In this document: positions 16,732 through 27,323 of the stretch, in pieces
Layout: each line of letters opens with the position of its first letter
Numbering within the stretch: the first letter of the stretch is position 1
Assembly (NCBI GenBank): GCA_016931615.1
Contig: JAFGEL010000019.1
Span: 1-33,494, forward strand
Direction of reading: 5' to 3'
From: Desulfuromonadales bacterium
Lineage (GTDB): Bacteria; Desulfobacterota; Desulfuromonadia; Desulfuromonadales; Geopsychrobacteraceae
Length of the DNA stretch: 33,494 nt
Position numbers and translations under genes: made by a program
Notes under the pieces: model-generated
The model's input: the letters and a program-made list of their open reading frames with translations, nothing else
The model's database searches: none
What the model was told of the DNA's origin: nothing

Positions 16732-19700
16732 ATGGATCCAGATCTGCAGAATATTCACCGCGCGACCATCGCCAGTGTCATTGATGGGCGAAAAAATTCT
16801 CACCATGCCATTGACATCCATGGACTGTACGGTTCTGCAGAAGCCTACCTGCTGTCACGGCTGACGACCAGCGACGAAACTCTGACGGTCATCCTCTGTG
16901 CCGATCTGGAACAGGGCCGAAAGCTCAGAACAGAACTGAAATTTTACTGTTCTGATCCTGATAAAGTCGCCCTGTTACCTCATTGGGAGCTTGATCCTTA
17001 CGCCCCTCTGTCACCGCACCCGGAACTCGAAGCGCTGCGGCTGGCCACGCTGTCGGCGTTACATCAGAACAGCATCAAAGCTCTGATCCTTCCCGTGCGT
17101 TCGCTGATGCAACGGGTGATCCCGCGTCAGGTTCTGGCCGGTGTTTCCCTGGCCATGGAAACCGGGGAAGAGCACCCCCGAACCCAGCTTCTCGAATCCC
17201 TGGTGCAACTGGGATATCAGAGCGTTCCCCTGGTTGAAGAGCGGGGCTGCTTCGCAGTCCGCGGTGATATCATCGACATTTTCCCGGCCGATGCCGAACA
17301 ACCCGTGCGGCTCGATTTCTTTGCTGATTTTATCGAAAACATGCGTGACTTCAATCCCGCGACCCAGCGCTCGAGCAAAACCGGCCGGCAAACATTGACC
17401 CTGATCCCTTCACGGGAAATGATTCTTCATGGACCCTTCATAGAGACCCTATCCCAGAAGCTCAAAGAACGCTGCGATGCACTGGCGATTCCCCGCCCTG
17501 AGCGTGAAGTCATCATGACGGAACTGCGCGAGGGTATCCTGGCTCCGGGCCGCCATTTTCTGCTGCCCTTCAACTATGGCAACCTTGATTCTCTCGACGC
17601 TTACCTGAACAATCCACGCATCGTCCTCATCGATCCACCGGCAATCGAACAGGAGATCGATCTTTTCCACCGCACGATTCGTGACGCGGAAAAGCGCATA
17701 CAGGAACAAAATCTACCGCACGCACCGCGCCAGGAACTTTATCTGGCGCCAGAACAGCTGAATCGTTACCTCCATCACCCGACCCGCATAACTCTCTCCC
17801 ACCTGCAGGTGATGGATCTCGATCAGGAGCGTCTGCACTATCATTTCCATTGCCTTGGCAACGGTCACCTCAAAGCGATACCGGGCGGCGAAAAAGATGG
17901 CTTGGAAGCGTTGCTCGAGCAGATGCACAAGGCCTCTGAGGAAAACCGAAAAGCTCTCATCGTCTGCCGTCAGAAAAGCCAGGCCGACCGTTTGCAGGAG
18001 CTTCTCGATGCTCACGGTCGGGCTCTGCATTTCGTACCGGACCTGAATATTTCAGAACTGCAGCCGGGAATGCCGACATTAACCCTCGGCGACCTGAGCA
18101 GTGGTTTTTATCTGCCGGATGAAAAGCTCAACATTATCACCGAAGAAGATATCTTCGGTCAGCGCAGTCATAAACAGCATCGGTCGAGTCAACAGCGGGC
18201 CAAACAGTTGCTGACCAGTCTAGCAGAACTCAAGAATGGCGATTTCATTGTCCATACCGATCACGGCATCGGCTGCTACCTGGGTCTGATCCATCTGACC
18301 ACGGGAGACATTGAAGGTGATTTTCTCAATCTGCAGTATGCCGGCAACGACAAGCTTTACCTGCCGATTGAGCGGATTGAAAAAGTCCAGAAATATATCG
18401 GCGGCGAGGGCCACACCCCCAAGCTCGACAGAATGGGGGGGCAAGGCTGGGAAAAGGCCCGACTGAAGGCTCGAGCTGCCGTCGAAGAACTGGCGCGTCA
18501 GTTGCTTGAAATCTACGCCAAGCGGGAGCTGCGTCAGGGTTTCTCCTTTTCTGCCCCGGATCAGCTGTTTCGCGAATTCGAAGCCACATTCCCACATGAG
18601 GAAACCCAGGACCAGAGTCAGGCCATTCACGATACACTTCGCGACATGCAGTCTAACAAACCGATGGATCGTCTGATCTGCGGCGATGTCGGCTACGGAA
18701 AAACCGAGGTCGCCTTACGTGCTGCGGTAAAAGCGGTGCTTGATGGCAAGCAGGTTGCCGTGCTTGTGCCGACAACCGTCCTGGCGCGTCAGCATTGGGA
18801 GAGTTTCAAAGAAAGGCTGAAAGACTTCCCGGTTCGTGTCGCCATGGTGTCGCGGTTCCGTTCTGCTGCAGAAAACAAGGAAACCCTGAAAGCCACGGCT
18901 GCAGGTCAAATTGATATTCTTGTCGGTACTCATCGCCTGCTGCAGCGCGACGTACAGTTTCATGATCTCGGTTTGCTGATTGTCGACGAGGAACAGCGTT
19001 TCGGCGTCAGCCACAAGGAAAAACTCAAGCAACTGCGGGCGGAAGTCGATATCCTGACCCTGACGGCGACACCGATCCCCAGGACCCTGCACATGAGTAT
19101 GACCGGCATGCGTGACCTTTCGGTCATCGAAACAGCCCCCGTCGATCGTCTGGCGATCCGCACCTATGTCACTCGCTTTGACGATGAACTGATCCGCCAG
19201 GCGATTCTTCGCGAACTGCGGCGTGGGGGGCAGGTCTACTTTGTGCACAACCGGGTCCAGACCATTGATGCCATGGCAGACCAATTACGCCAACTGGTTC
19301 CGGAAGCATCCGTCTCGGTCGGTCACGGCCAGATGCCGGAAAAACAGCTGGAACAGGTCATGCTCGATTTCATAGACGGCAAGAACAACCTGCTGGTTGC
19401 TTCGACTATTATTGAGAACGGATTGGACATTCCCCGGGCAAACACCATTATCATCAACCGCGCCGACTGTTTCGGCCTGTCACAGCTTTACCAGTTGCGG
19501 GGCCGGGTCGGCCGCAGTGACCGTCGCGCCTACGCCTACCTGCTGATTCCCGGTGAAGCCGCCTTAACCCGAGACGCCCGGGAACGCTTGAGGGTTCTTC
19601 AGGAACTGACCGAACTGGGTGCCGGATTCCGGGTGGCCAGCCATGACCTGGAGCTGCGCGGCGCAGGGGACCTGTTGGGCGGTAAACAGTCCGGCTCAAT

Positions 19701-20217
19701 TGCCGCCATCGGCTTTGAACTCTATACCGAACTACTGGAAGACACCATTGCCCGGTTGCGCGGCCAGGAACGCGAAGATCGTATCGATCCAGAAATCCGC
19801 CTCGGCCTCTCCGCGTTTTTACCGGAGAATTACCTTCCCGACCCCAACCAGAGGTTGCAATTTTATCAACGCATGGCCGCGGCCGAGGATGACGGTGAGC
19901 TGTTTGATCTGGTTGAAGAATTGCGTGACCGTTACGGAGAACTTCCCGCTGCAGCAGAAACGCTGGTTGATGTGATGCGCCTGAGAAGCCGACTGAAGAA
20001 ACTGCGGATCGAATTGTTGGAGTATGATGGCCGTTACCTGAGCCTGCTGTTCCATTCATCAACCAAGGTATCACCGGAGCTCATTCGCCGACTGGTCACA
20101 GAGCAAGCGGAGAGATACCGCCTCGGCGCTGATTTCAAGCTCTCCATTACCTTGAAGAAGCTCAACCAGAACGAGCTCTTCGGCACTATTAGAAAAGAAT
20201 TGCAAGTGTTTTTCTGA
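16732..20217 (+). CDS. mfd: Transcription-repair coupling factor Mfd
   Basis: A 1161-residue ATP-dependent translocase, the usual length. The N-terminal third is UvrB-like (about 25-350; LLPHWELDPYAPLSPHPE, GCFAVRGDIIDIFPAD) and recruits UvrA. The CarD-like RNA polymerase interaction domain lies at about 495-560 (NGDFIVHTDHGIGCYLG). The motor follows, with Walker A GDVGYGKTEV (about 650-659), DEEQ (about 752-755), and helicase motifs TATPIPRTLHMSM and QLRGRVGRSD. The C-terminal TRCF domain spans about 1000-1100. Mfd removes RNA polymerase stalled at lesions and brings in UvrABC. It begins with AGGA eight bases before ATG 16732. uvrA lies downstream on the same strand. Confidence 0.97.
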   Translation: MDPDLQNIHRATIASVIDGRKNSHHAIDIHGLYGSAEAYLLSRLTTSDETLTVILCADLEQGRKLRTELKFYCSDPDKVALLPHWELDPYAPLSPHPELEALRLATLSALHQNSIKALILPVRSLMQRVIPRQVLAGVSLAMETGEEHPRTQLLESLVQLGYQSVPLVEERGCFAVRGDIIDIFPADAEQPVRLDFFADFIENMRDFNPATQRSSKTGRQTLTLIPSREMILHGPFIETLSQKLKERCDALAIPRPEREVIMTELREGILAPGRHFLLPFNYGNLDSLDAYLNNPRIVLIDPPAIEQEIDLFHRTIRDAEKRIQEQNLPHAPRQELYLAPEQLNRYLHHPTRITLSHLQVMDLDQERLHYHFHCLGNGHLKAIPGGEKDGLEALLEQMHKASEENRKALIVCRQKSQADRLQELLDAHGRALHFVPDLNISELQPGMPTLTLGDLSSGFYLPDEKLNIITEEDIFGQRSHKQHRSSQQRAKQLLTSLAELKNGDFIVHTDHGIGCYLGLIHLTTGDIEGDFLNLQYAGNDKLYLPIERIEKVQKYIGGEGHTPKLDRMGGQGWEKARLKARAAVEELARQLLEIYAKRELRQGFSFSAPDQLFREFEATFPHEETQDQSQAIHDTLRDMQSNKPMDRLICGDVGYGKTEVALRAAVKAVLDGKQVAVLVPTTVLARQHWESFKERLKDFPVRVAMVSRFRSAAENKETLKATAAGQIDILVGTHRLLQRDVQFHDLGLLIVDEEQRFGVSHKEKLKQLRAEVDILTLTATPIPRTLHMSMTGMRDLSVIETAPVDRLAIRTYVTRFDDELIRQAILRELRRGGQVYFVHNRVQTIDAMADQLRQLVPEASVSVGHGQMPEKQLEQVMLDFIDGKNNLLVASTIIENGLDIPRANTIIINRADCFGLSQLYQLRGRVGRSDRRAYAYLLIPGEAALTRDARERLRVLQELTELGAGFRVASHDLELRGAGDLLGGKQSGSIAAIGFELYTELLEDTIARLRGQEREDRIDPEIRLGLSAFLPENYLPDPNQRLQFYQRMAAAEDDGELFDLVEELRDRYGELPAAAETLVDVMRLRSRLKKLRIELLEYDGRYLSLLFHSSTKVSPELIRRLVTEQAERYRLGADFKLSITLKKLNQNELFGTIRKELQVFF

Positions 20218-20299
20218 CTATGCTAGCGTGACTTCTCGAATGAAGATATTCTGTGTCATGATACACGGCGGCTTATCAGGCCGAATTAAGGATTAACCG

Positions 20300-21271
20300 G
20301 TGACAACACGCTTTCTACTGGCTATCATAGCGGTCGGGGTTTTGTTCGGCACCAGCGCCTGCCGGCAGCAGCAACCGGAATTGCCGCTGCCGCCGCTACT
20401 TGAAGTTGGCCGGCGCCAGCTGTCCCTGGTCCAGTTTGAGCGGGAGTTACAGCTGAATTATCCTGACATTTCCGGACTTTCCGGGGACACCCAGCTGCAG
20501 TTGAAAAGTCAGTTGATCAAACAACTGATCGACAGAGAACTGATTCTCGGAGAAGCGGCGCGGCTGAACGTTCAGATCAGTCCTGACGAGCTTGACGCTG
20601 CGATGGCTGAGATCCGCGGCAGTTACAGTGCGGAAGAATTCAACCAGATTCTTCAGCAGACAGGAAAAACCCTTACAGCTTGGACCAATGCCCTGAAAAT
20701 CCGCCTGCTGACGGCGAAAGTCAGTGACGCAATCCTGGCCGACCAGGTGCAGGTCAGCGAAAATGAAAGTCAGGAGTATTACCGGGCCCACAAGGAGGAA
20801 TTTCAGCGTCCCGTCGAGATTCGCGCCCGCCAGATGCTCTTTCCAACCCGGGAGCAGGCTTTAGAGGTCCTGAAGTTACTCAAAGAAGGGGGAGACTTCG
20901 CGACTTTGGCACAGCAATACTCGCATTCGCCCGACAGTGAAAAGGGTGGAGCTCTCGGCTATTTTTCCGCGGGTCAACTTCCCGAGGAATTTGACAAAAT
21001 TCTTTTCAAGCTCCCGCTGCGACAGGTCAGCGATCCGGTCGAAAGCCCTTACGGATATCATCTCTTTCTAGTTGAAAGAAAGCGCCATGCCGGTTTACGA
21101 CCCTACGCCGCAGTCAAGGAAGAAATTACCGAAAAACTCTATCATGAAAAAGAAGAACAGGCCTTTCATCAATGGCTTGTGAATTTACAGGAAACGACCA
21201 AAACAGTTGTCCGCTGGGATCAGCTTCAGGACCCGGGACAAACAAGCCCGATTAAGGACCGACCTTTATGA
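20300..21271 (+). CDS. Periplasmic peptidyl-prolyl isomerase lipoprotein (PpiC/SurA type)
   Basis: A 323-residue protein starting at GTG 20300 with AAGGA eight bases upstream. The lipobox GTSAC near residue 21 marks it as a lipoprotein. A SurA-type N-terminal chaperone region (about 35-165) follows. A parvulin domain (about 170-265) has the family motifs ARQMLFPT, SHSPDSEKGGALGYF and PYGYHLFLV. It probably assists folding of outer-membrane or secreted proteins. It overlaps the next gene by four bases (ATGA), making a coupled pair of related chaperones. The 80 bp before it show no clear promoter. Confidence 0.9.
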   Translation: MTTRFLLAIIAVGVLFGTSACRQQQPELPLPPLLEVGRRQLSLVQFERELQLNYPDISGLSGDTQLQLKSQLIKQLIDRELILGEAARLNVQISPDELDAAMAEIRGSYSAEEFNQILQQTGKTLTAWTNALKIRLLTAKVSDAILADQVQVSENESQEYYRAHKEEFQRPVEIRARQMLFPTREQALEVLKLLKEGGDFATLAQQYSHSPDSEKGGALGYFSAGQLPEEFDKILFKLPLRQVSDPVESPYGYHLFLVERKRHAGLRPYAAVKEEITEKLYHEKEEQAFHQWLVNLQETTKTVVRWDQLQDPGQTSPIKDRPL

Positions 21272-22215
21272 AACGTATTTTATCTCTAGTCCTGCTGATG
21301 TTCGTCCTCTTGACATACTCTGCGATCGCCAAAACCCTGAGTCAGGTGGCCGCCGTCGTCAACGATGAGATGATCAGCACCTATCAGCTCGACCAGGCCC
21401 TGGCCCAGGCGCTCGCCAATAAAACCGATAAGAACCAGCTGAGTGCTGCTCAGTTTGACCAGCTGAAAACTAACCTGCTGGAAAAACTGATCAATGACAA
21501 ACTGGTCGAGCAACGCATTGCTGAGCTCGAGCTGAGTGTTGATGGTGCCGAACTCGACGCAGCCATTGACGATGTCAGGAAAAAAAACGGGCTGACCCCG
21601 GACACTTTGAAACAGGCACTTGAAGCTCAGGGGTTGACCATGGATCGTTATCGTGAACAGATCAGAAAGGAAATCCTGCGTTACAAGCTGCTCGGACGCG
21701 AAGTCAATTATAAAGTTCTCGTCACCAGCAGCGAAGTTCGCAAATATTTCGACGAGCATATCGAGAAATATCAGGTCGAACCGAAAGTCCGTATCAGCAG
21801 AATCAGCTACAGTATTCCTATTCAAGCCTCTGAAGAAGACCTCGCCGCGCTGCGGGAAAAATTAACAACAACTCGAGAGCGTCTGGCTGCAGGAGAATCT
21901 TTTGATGCGGTCATGGTAGAGCAGAAGGATAATGCAACGGGTGGAGATATGGGGGAACTGGTTGAAGCCGATCTGGCCGCCCCCCTGCAGGAAGCTATCA
22001 AAGGACTGCAGCCCGGTGATGTCAGCCAACCGATTGAACTGAACAATCAACTCCACCTGTTCCTGGTGACCAACCGGATCACCAGCGACACGAACCTGTT
22101 TGACCGGGTCAAGGACGAGATTGAAGAGCAGCTGAAAAGAGAAAAAACCGACCTGCGCTTTCAAGAGTGGGAACATGAACTGCGGGCCAACGCCTACGTA
22201 GACATCCGCATTTGA
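21268..22215 (+). CDS. surA: SurA-like periplasmic chaperone with one parvulin domain
   Basis: A 315-residue protein with a signal peptide (core about residues 4-20, AIA-K). The SurA N-terminal chaperone domain (VAAVVNDEMISTYQLDQAL, then KLINDKLVEQRI) is recognisable at about 24-165. A single, rather divergent parvulin domain covers about 172-280 (GGDMGELVEADLAAPLQEAI). E. coli SurA has two parvulin domains. The C-terminal helix (LRFQEWEHELRANAYVDIRI) matches the SurA end. It should guide unfolded outer-membrane proteins through the periplasm. It lies close upstream of pdxA, as in many proteobacteria, but here one gene is inserted between them. Confidence 0.87.
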   Translation: MKRILSLVLLMFVLLTYSAIAKTLSQVAAVVNDEMISTYQLDQALAQALANKTDKNQLSAAQFDQLKTNLLEKLINDKLVEQRIAELELSVDGAELDAAIDDVRKKNGLTPDTLKQALEAQGLTMDRYREQIRKEILRYKLLGREVNYKVLVTSSEVRKYFDEHIEKYQVEPKVRISRISYSIPIQASEEDLAALREKLTTTRERLAAGESFDAVMVEQKDNATGGDMGELVEADLAAPLQEAIKGLQPGDVSQPIELNNQLHLFLVTNRITSDTNLFDRVKDEIEEQLKREKTDLRFQEWEHELRANAYVDIRI

Positions 22216-22302
22216 ACCCCGGGGCGTTCGGAACTGACAAAGACCCTGATTGGTTTGTCCCGGTAAACAATCGTTCTTTCTTACCTGACAGCTGAGGTGG
22301 AT

Positions 22303-23133
22303 ATGACCGCATCGGCGATTATCATCGCTGAAGGATCTGAACAGAGGCGCACCATTGCCCAGCGGATCAGCCCGCTGAAATTCTTTGAACAGATCCATTT
22401 TTGTGGATCATTAAAACAGCTCGGTTGGCTTTTAGATCGCCATCAAATCAGCTTGATCTTTTGTGAAGCAGGGCCATCTGAAGACCAAAATCTGTGTTTC
22501 ACCGCGTCATTGGCCAATTTGGCAAAAAAACACTTGTGCCCCCTGGTTTTTTTCTCCGCCTCCAGCCCCGCTCAGCTCTTTGAGCTCGGCTTGCTTCCTT
22601 CAGGAAGTCATTGCTGCAGTTTCCAGGAGCCGGACTCAGACCTCGATAAATTATTGCGCTCGCTGCTAAGCGATCCTTCCCTGACCACCCGGAAAGTCGC
22701 CGCAGAACCATCAGCACGCACGCATGTCGGGCCGTATTCAGGTTTTTACAACCGTTTCGCTTTTGATAGTTTTGTGTCTCAGGAACAGGCTCGTTCACAG
22801 CTGACCGGCAGACCCTTTTCCATGCTTCTGATTAACCCTCAGCTCAGCCCTGCCGAAGAGACCTCGTCGGACCCGGACCCTTACCTATCAAACCTGGCCC
22901 TGAGAATCAATCACCTGATCAGAAGTTCGGACCGGCTCTGTCACATTGAAGGACAGAAGCTGGCATTGATCCTACCGGAAACGCCCAGTCAAAAAGCTCA
23001 ACAGGTTCTTGAGCGCATTCAAAAGGAAGTTTTGGACTTATCACGCCAGTTTCCCCTGGTGACCCAGGTCAACCTGTCTCTGCTCCATCAACCTTCGGAG
23101 CCGGTGACGAACTCTTTTTTCCCAGAAGCTTAA
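22303..23133 (+). CDS. Degenerate GGDEF-domain protein, probably without cyclase activity
   Basis: A 276-residue cytoplasmic protein. Residues 1-125 look like a receiver-type alpha/beta fold lacking the usual Asp cluster (FFSASSPAQLFELGLLPSG resembles the receiver's strand 4 and helix 4). Residues 140-270 follow a GGDEF domain: GFYNRFAFDSFVSQEQARS matches the family's opening, SMLLINPQL the next strand, IRSSDRLCHIEGQKLALILPET the active-site hairpin and AQQVLERIQKEV the following helix. The GGDEF motif itself is replaced by EGQKL and the metal-binding Asp positions are lost, so c-di-GMP synthesis is unlikely. ATG 22303 is preceded by GAGG five bases upstream. Fold assignment is by pattern only. 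Confidence 0.62.
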   Translation: MTASAIIIAEGSEQRRTIAQRISPLKFFEQIHFCGSLKQLGWLLDRHQISLIFCEAGPSEDQNLCFTASLANLAKKHLCPLVFFSASSPAQLFELGLLPSGSHCCSFQEPDSDLDKLLRSLLSDPSLTTRKVAAEPSARTHVGPYSGFYNRFAFDSFVSQEQARSQLTGRPFSMLLINPQLSPAEETSSDPDPYLSNLALRINHLIRSSDRLCHIEGQKLALILPETPSQKAQQVLERIQKEVLDLSRQFPLVTQVNLSLLHQPSEPVTNSFFPEA

Positions 23134-23181
23134 ATCTTTCAGCCTACTGTTCCTGGTGTAATTGCCAATCCGCTCTGAGAC

Positions 23182-23211
23182 TTGTTTCCTGAAACAGCCA
23201 TCAGCTATACT
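23182..23211 (+). promoter_or_regulatory. Candidate sigma-70 promoter of pdxA-uvrA with an internal palindrome
   Basis: TTGTTT (23182-23187), an 18-base spacer, then TATACT (23206-23211), about 35 bp before pdxA. A 6+6 inverted repeat, TGTTTCCTGAAACA (23183-23196), overlaps the -35 and spacer and could bind a repressor. Confidence 0.55.
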
Positions 23212-23246
23212 GGCTTGTTGGATGTTCAAATAATCAGAGGAACAGC

Positions 23247-24269
23247 ATGCGACCACTACTCATCACCATGGGCGACCCCACAGGAATCGGGCCGGAGTTG
23301 ATTCTTCAGGCGCTCATGGACAACCTGTATGATCAGCTGCGTCATCCGCTTCGGGTCATCGGTGATATCGGGGTTCTTGCCCGGGCCGCCGGAAGCCTGG
23401 GAGTTCAGCCCCTGATTCATCGGCAGGACGAAAGCCTCGCCACCATCAGCCTGCGGGGCCAGAGCCTTTCTGTAATCTCCTGCTCACAGCTCGATGGAGC
23501 CTCGCTGCAGTCAGGACAACCCGACTCGGCCTGTGGCAAAGCCATGGCCCGCTACGTCGAGTTTGCGATCGCCGAATGTCGAACTGAAAAGGCTGCCGGA
23601 ATCGTGACCTGTCCGATCAATAAAGCGGCGATCAACGCGGCCGGTTTTCACTTTCCCGGGCATACTGAGCTACTGGCTGAACGCTGCGGTGTCGATAAGG
23701 TGGTCATGATGCTGGCGGGAGAGAGGCTCAAAGTCTGCCTGGTCACGACCCATCTGCCCCTGCGCGATATTGCTGCCGGCTTGACGCAGCGGGAGATTAT
23801 CGAGACCGTCAGAATTACCGATCGGGCACTGCGTGAACACTTTGCCATTCGTCATCCGCGACTGGCGGTTCTGGCACTCAACCCCCATGCCGGCGAAGAC
23901 GGCTTGTTCGGGGATGAGGAGCAGCAGGTCATCACCCCGGCAATTCACGCCGTTCAGGCGCAGGGCATCTCCGCGAGCGGTCCCCACAGCGCCGATACCC
24001 TGTTTCATTTTGCCGCTCAGGGGCACTACGACGCGGTGATCTGCATGTACCATGATCAGGGACTGATCCCGCTCAAACTGTTGCATTTTGATGATGCCAT
24101 CAATATTACCCTGGGTTTGCCGATCGTCAGAACCAGCGTCGACCACGGGACCGCCTATGACCTGGTCGGAACGGGACAGGCCAATACCGCCAGCCTGGTT
24201 GCCGCACTGAAGATGGCCGACCGCATGGCGTCTTCTCGAGAATCTCTTTCATCACGGAATTCACACTAA
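23247..24269 (+). CDS. pdxA: 4-hydroxythreonine-4-phosphate dehydrogenase PdxA
   Basis: A 340-residue enzyme of pyridoxal phosphate biosynthesis that oxidises 4-phosphohydroxy-L-threonine with NAD. The opening TMGDPTGIGPEL is diagnostic. The three metal-binding histidines appear as His169 (TTHLPL), His214 (NPHAGEDG) and His269 (MYHDQGLIPLK), with the same spacing as in E. coli. The NAD-side segment (LGLPIVRTSVDHGTAYD) is intact. ATG 23247 has AGAGGA upstream. uvrA begins six bases after the stop, so the two form an operon. No pdxJ is nearby. Confidence 0.97.
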   Translation: MRPLLITMGDPTGIGPELILQALMDNLYDQLRHPLRVIGDIGVLARAAGSLGVQPLIHRQDESLATISLRGQSLSVISCSQLDGASLQSGQPDSACGKAMARYVEFAIAECRTEKAAGIVTCPINKAAINAAGFHFPGHTELLAERCGVDKVVMMLAGERLKVCLVTTHLPLRDIAAGLTQREIIETVRITDRALREHFAIRHPRLAVLALNPHAGEDGLFGDEEQQVITPAIHAVQAQGISASGPHSADTLFHFAAQGHYDAVICMYHDQGLIPLKLLHFDDAINITLGLPIVRTSVDHGTAYDLVGTGQANTASLVAALKMADRMASSRESLSSRNSH

Positions 24270-24275
24270 CTGACT

Positions 24276-27098
24276 ATGATTGATCACATTAAAATTCGCG
24301 GTGCCCGCGAACACAATCTCAAGAATATCGATATCGACATTCCCCGCGATCAGTTGGTCGTCATTACCGGAGTCTCCGGCTCAGGGAAGAGTACCCTGGC
24401 TTTTGACACCATTTATGCCGAGGGGCAGCGACGTTATGTCGAATCCCTTTCTGCTTATGCCCGCCAGTTTCTTGAGCAGATGGAAAAGCCTGACGTCGAC
24501 CAGATCGACGGTCTATCCCCGGCGATTTCGATCGAACAGAAAACGACTTCGAAAAATCCCAGATCGACGGTCGGTACGGTGACGGAAATCTACGACTATC
24601 TGCGCCTGCTTTATGCTCGGGTCGGACAGATTCTCTGCCACCGCTGCGGCCAGGCGATCAGCTCACAGACGGTTGAACAGATGGTCGACCAGGTGATGCA
24701 ATTTCCGGAAAAAACCAAACTGCTGGTCATGGCTCCTATCGTCCGAGAACGCAAAGGAGAGTACCGCAGGGAGATGGCCCAGCTTCAGGCCGATGGCTTT
24801 GTCCGCATCCGCGTTGATGGACAGATGTATGAACTGGGTGATCAGATAGAGCTGGACAAGCAAAAAAAACACACCCTGGAGGTCATCGTCGATCGCCTGA
24901 TTGTCAAAGAAGAGATCGAATCACGTCTGGCTGATTCCATTGAAACGGCCCTGCGCCTGGCAGATGGCCTGGTACGGATTGAAGTCCCCGACGGAGAAAG
25001 CATCATTTTTTCAGCCAAACACGCCTGCATCGATTGTGGACTGTCCTACCCGGAAGTCACCCCGCGAATGTTCTCCTTTAACAATCCTCATGGTGCCTGC
25101 CCCGATTGCAGTGGGCTGGGAACCCGGATGTATTTTGATCGTGATCAGGTCGTTCCCAACCCTGAACTATCCTTGCGCGAGGGGGCCATTGTCCCCTGGG
25201 ACAGCCGCACCGGATATTATTACCAGGCGCTCCTTGAAGCTTTGTCGATGCACTACCAGTTTGACATCCGCACCCCCTTTAGCCAGCTTCCGGAGCAGGT
25301 CCAGCAGGTGATTCTTCAGGGATCCGGTGAGGAAAATGTCCGCTTCTTTTATGATCAGGGAGAGCGCCGGCACTTTTACGAAAAACCTTTTGAAGGCGTT
25401 ATTCCCAACCTCCAAAGGCGCTATCACGAGACCGATTCAGACAGCGTCAGGGAGAACCTTGAGCGCTTCATGAGTGTCATTCCCTGTCAGACCTGTGAAG
25501 GAGCGCGGCTGCGCCCGGAGGCTCTGCATATTACCGTCGCCGGGCACAATATTCAGCAGACCACAGCCATGTCGATCGCGGAAGCAGAAAAATTTTTCCG
25601 GGATTTAACTCTTGCCCCCAAAGAGATGGAAATTGCTCGCCGGATTTTGAAGGAAATCCGTGAACGGCTCTCTTTTCTCTCGCATGTCGGGCTTGACTAC
25701 CTGACTCTTGACCGCGCTGCCGGAACTCTGAGTGGCGGCGAGGGACAACGCATCCGCCTGGCAACCCAGATCGGATCCTCGCTGACCGGGGTTCTGTATA
25801 TTCTTGACGAACCTTCCATAGGCCTGCATCAACGTGACAACCAGCGTCTTCTGACCACCCTCAAACGCCTGCGCGACCTCGGCAACACGGTCCTGGTTGT
25901 GGAGCATGACGAGGAAACCATCGAAACCGCCGACCATGTCATTGATATGGGGCCGGCAGCAGGCATCAATGGCGGCAAGGTCGTGGCTCAGGGGACGCCG
26001 CAAGACATCATGGCAAACTCCGATTCATTGACCGGAGATTATCTGTCGGGAAAACGCCGTATCATGGTCCCCACGGAACGCCGCACGACCGACCGCTGGC
26101 TGAAAATTATCGGTGCCGGCGCCAACAACTTAAAACAGCTCGATGTCGACATTCCTCTTGGAGTGTTGACCTGTTTTACCGGGGTTTCCGGTTCCGGCAA
26201 ATCATCCCTGGTTATCGAAACGCTTTATAAAGCTCTGGCTCAACGCCTGCATCGGACCCGGGTCAAATCCGGCCCGGTTAAAGATATTCAGGGGCTTGAA
26301 CTGCTTGATAAGGTCATCGACATCGATCAGTCACCGATCGGCAGAACGCCTCGCTCGAACCCGGCCACCTACACGGGAGTCTTCACCGACATTCGTGAAC
26401 TCTTCGCCCAATTACCCGAGGCTAAAATCAGGGGTTACAAACCGGGCCGTTTTTCCTTCAATGTCAAGGGGGGACGCTGTGAAGCCTGCAGCGGCGACGG
26501 GATTATCAAGATTGAGATGCATTTCCTGCCGGACGTCTACGTCCAGTGTGAAGTCTGCAAGGGAGCCCGCTACAATCGCGAGACCCTGGAAGTCAAATAC
26601 AAAGGGAAAAGCATTGCCGACGTCCTCGCCATGACCGTCAACCAAGCCAGTCGTTTTCTGGAAAACGTTCCCAAGATCAGCAGTAAATTGCAGACGGTAC
26701 GGGATGTCGGGCTCGGTTACATTCGCTTGGGGCAGAGTGCCACAACCCTCTCGGGGGGAGAAGCGCAGCGCGTAAAACTGGCCCGCGAATTGGGCAAGAG
26801 GGCGACCGGAAGAACCATTTACATTCTCGATGAGCCGACGACGGGGCTTCACTTTGCCGACATCCACAAGCTTCTCGAAGTCCTGAATCAGCTGGTCGAT
26901 GCCGGCAACACCGTCGTGGTCATCGAGCACAACCTGGACGTGATCAAGACTGCGGACTACATTATCGACCTGGGTCCCGAGGGGGGCAGCCGTGGCGGCT
27001 CACTGGTCGCGGCGGGAACACCCGAAGAGATCGTCACCTGTGAACAGTCATACACCGGTCGCTATCTGCTCCCTTATCTCTCCAACGGACGCAGGTAG
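24276..27098 (+). CDS. uvrA: Excinuclease ABC subunit UvrA
   Basis: A 940-residue DNA damage recognition ATPase, full length. The first ATPase has Walker [15 protein letters not shown] (about 31-44) and signature [14 protein letters not shown]. The second has Walker [15 protein letters not shown] (about 634-647) and [15 protein letters not shown]. Both Walker B regions end in LDEPS or LDEPT. Zinc-binding segments are visible: CIDC with CPDC near 251-285, and CEAC with CEVC near 737-765. It works with UvrB and UvrC in nucleotide excision repair and receives lesions from Mfd, which is encoded upstream. No SOS box was identified in front of it, and the gene appears to depend on the pdxA promoter. 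Confidence 0.98.
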   Translation: MIDHIKIRGAREHNLKNIDIDIPRDQLVVITGVSGSGKSTLAFDTIYAEGQRRYVESLSAYARQFLEQMEKPDVDQIDGLSPAISIEQKTTSKNPRSTVGTVTEIYDYLRLLYARVGQILCHRCGQAISSQTVEQMVDQVMQFPEKTKLLVMAPIVRERKGEYRREMAQLQADGFVRIRVDGQMYELGDQIELDKQKKHTLEVIVDRLIVKEEIESRLADSIETALRLADGLVRIEVPDGESIIFSAKHACIDCGLSYPEVTPRMFSFNNPHGACPDCSGLGTRMYFDRDQVVPNPELSLREGAIVPWDSRTGYYYQALLEALSMHYQFDIRTPFSQLPEQVQQVILQGSGEENVRFFYDQGERRHFYEKPFEGVIPNLQRRYHETDSDSVRENLERFMSVIPCQTCEGARLRPEALHITVAGHNIQQTTAMSIAEAEKFFRDLTLAPKEMEIARRILKEIRERLSFLSHVGLDYLTLDRAAGTLSGGEGQRIRLATQIGSSLTGVLYILDEPSIGLHQRDNQRLLTTLKRLRDLGNTVLVVEHDEETIETADHVIDMGPAAGINGGKVVAQGTPQDIMANSDSLTGDYLSGKRRIMVPTERRTTDRWLKIIGAGANNLKQLDVDIPLGVLTCFTGVSGSGKSSLVIETLYKALAQRLHRTRVKSGPVKDIQGLELLDKVIDIDQSPIGRTPRSNPATYTGVFTDIRELFAQLPEAKIRGYKPGRFSFNVKGGRCEACSGDGIIKIEMHFLPDVYVQCEVCKGARYNRETLEVKYKGKSIADVLAMTVNQASRFLENVPKISSKLQTVRDVGLGYIRLGQSATTLSGGEAQRVKLARELGKRATGRTIYILDEPTTGLHFADIHKLLEVLNQLVDAGNTVVVIEHNLDVIKTADYIIDLGPEGGSRGGSLVAAGTPEEIVTCEQSYTGRYLLPYLSNGRR

Positions 27099-27323
27099 AA
27101 AAGACGCAAATTCTGCACAACTGCGGCAATAAATGTCATCTTTCCGGTCATAAGAGATCAGAAAACGTATGCAGAAAATGGCTTGTCGCTCATGGGGCAA
27201 GACTATCTCATGGAAATCTGTCGACCTTTTCCTGTGACCGTCAACAGAGTCTAATTAGCTTATTTCAGGCATAAAGATTGCTGTTTTTGTAACACCCAAA
27301 TGAAAAGTTGCAGGAGAATTCAA

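Noticed and set aside
18715..19284. Open frame opposite mfd
   Set aside because: Mirror of a conserved helicase region; composition not protein-like.
22230..22260. GACAAA/TTTGTC stem after surA as a terminator
   Set aside because: Short stem, long loop and no T-run; cannot be called.
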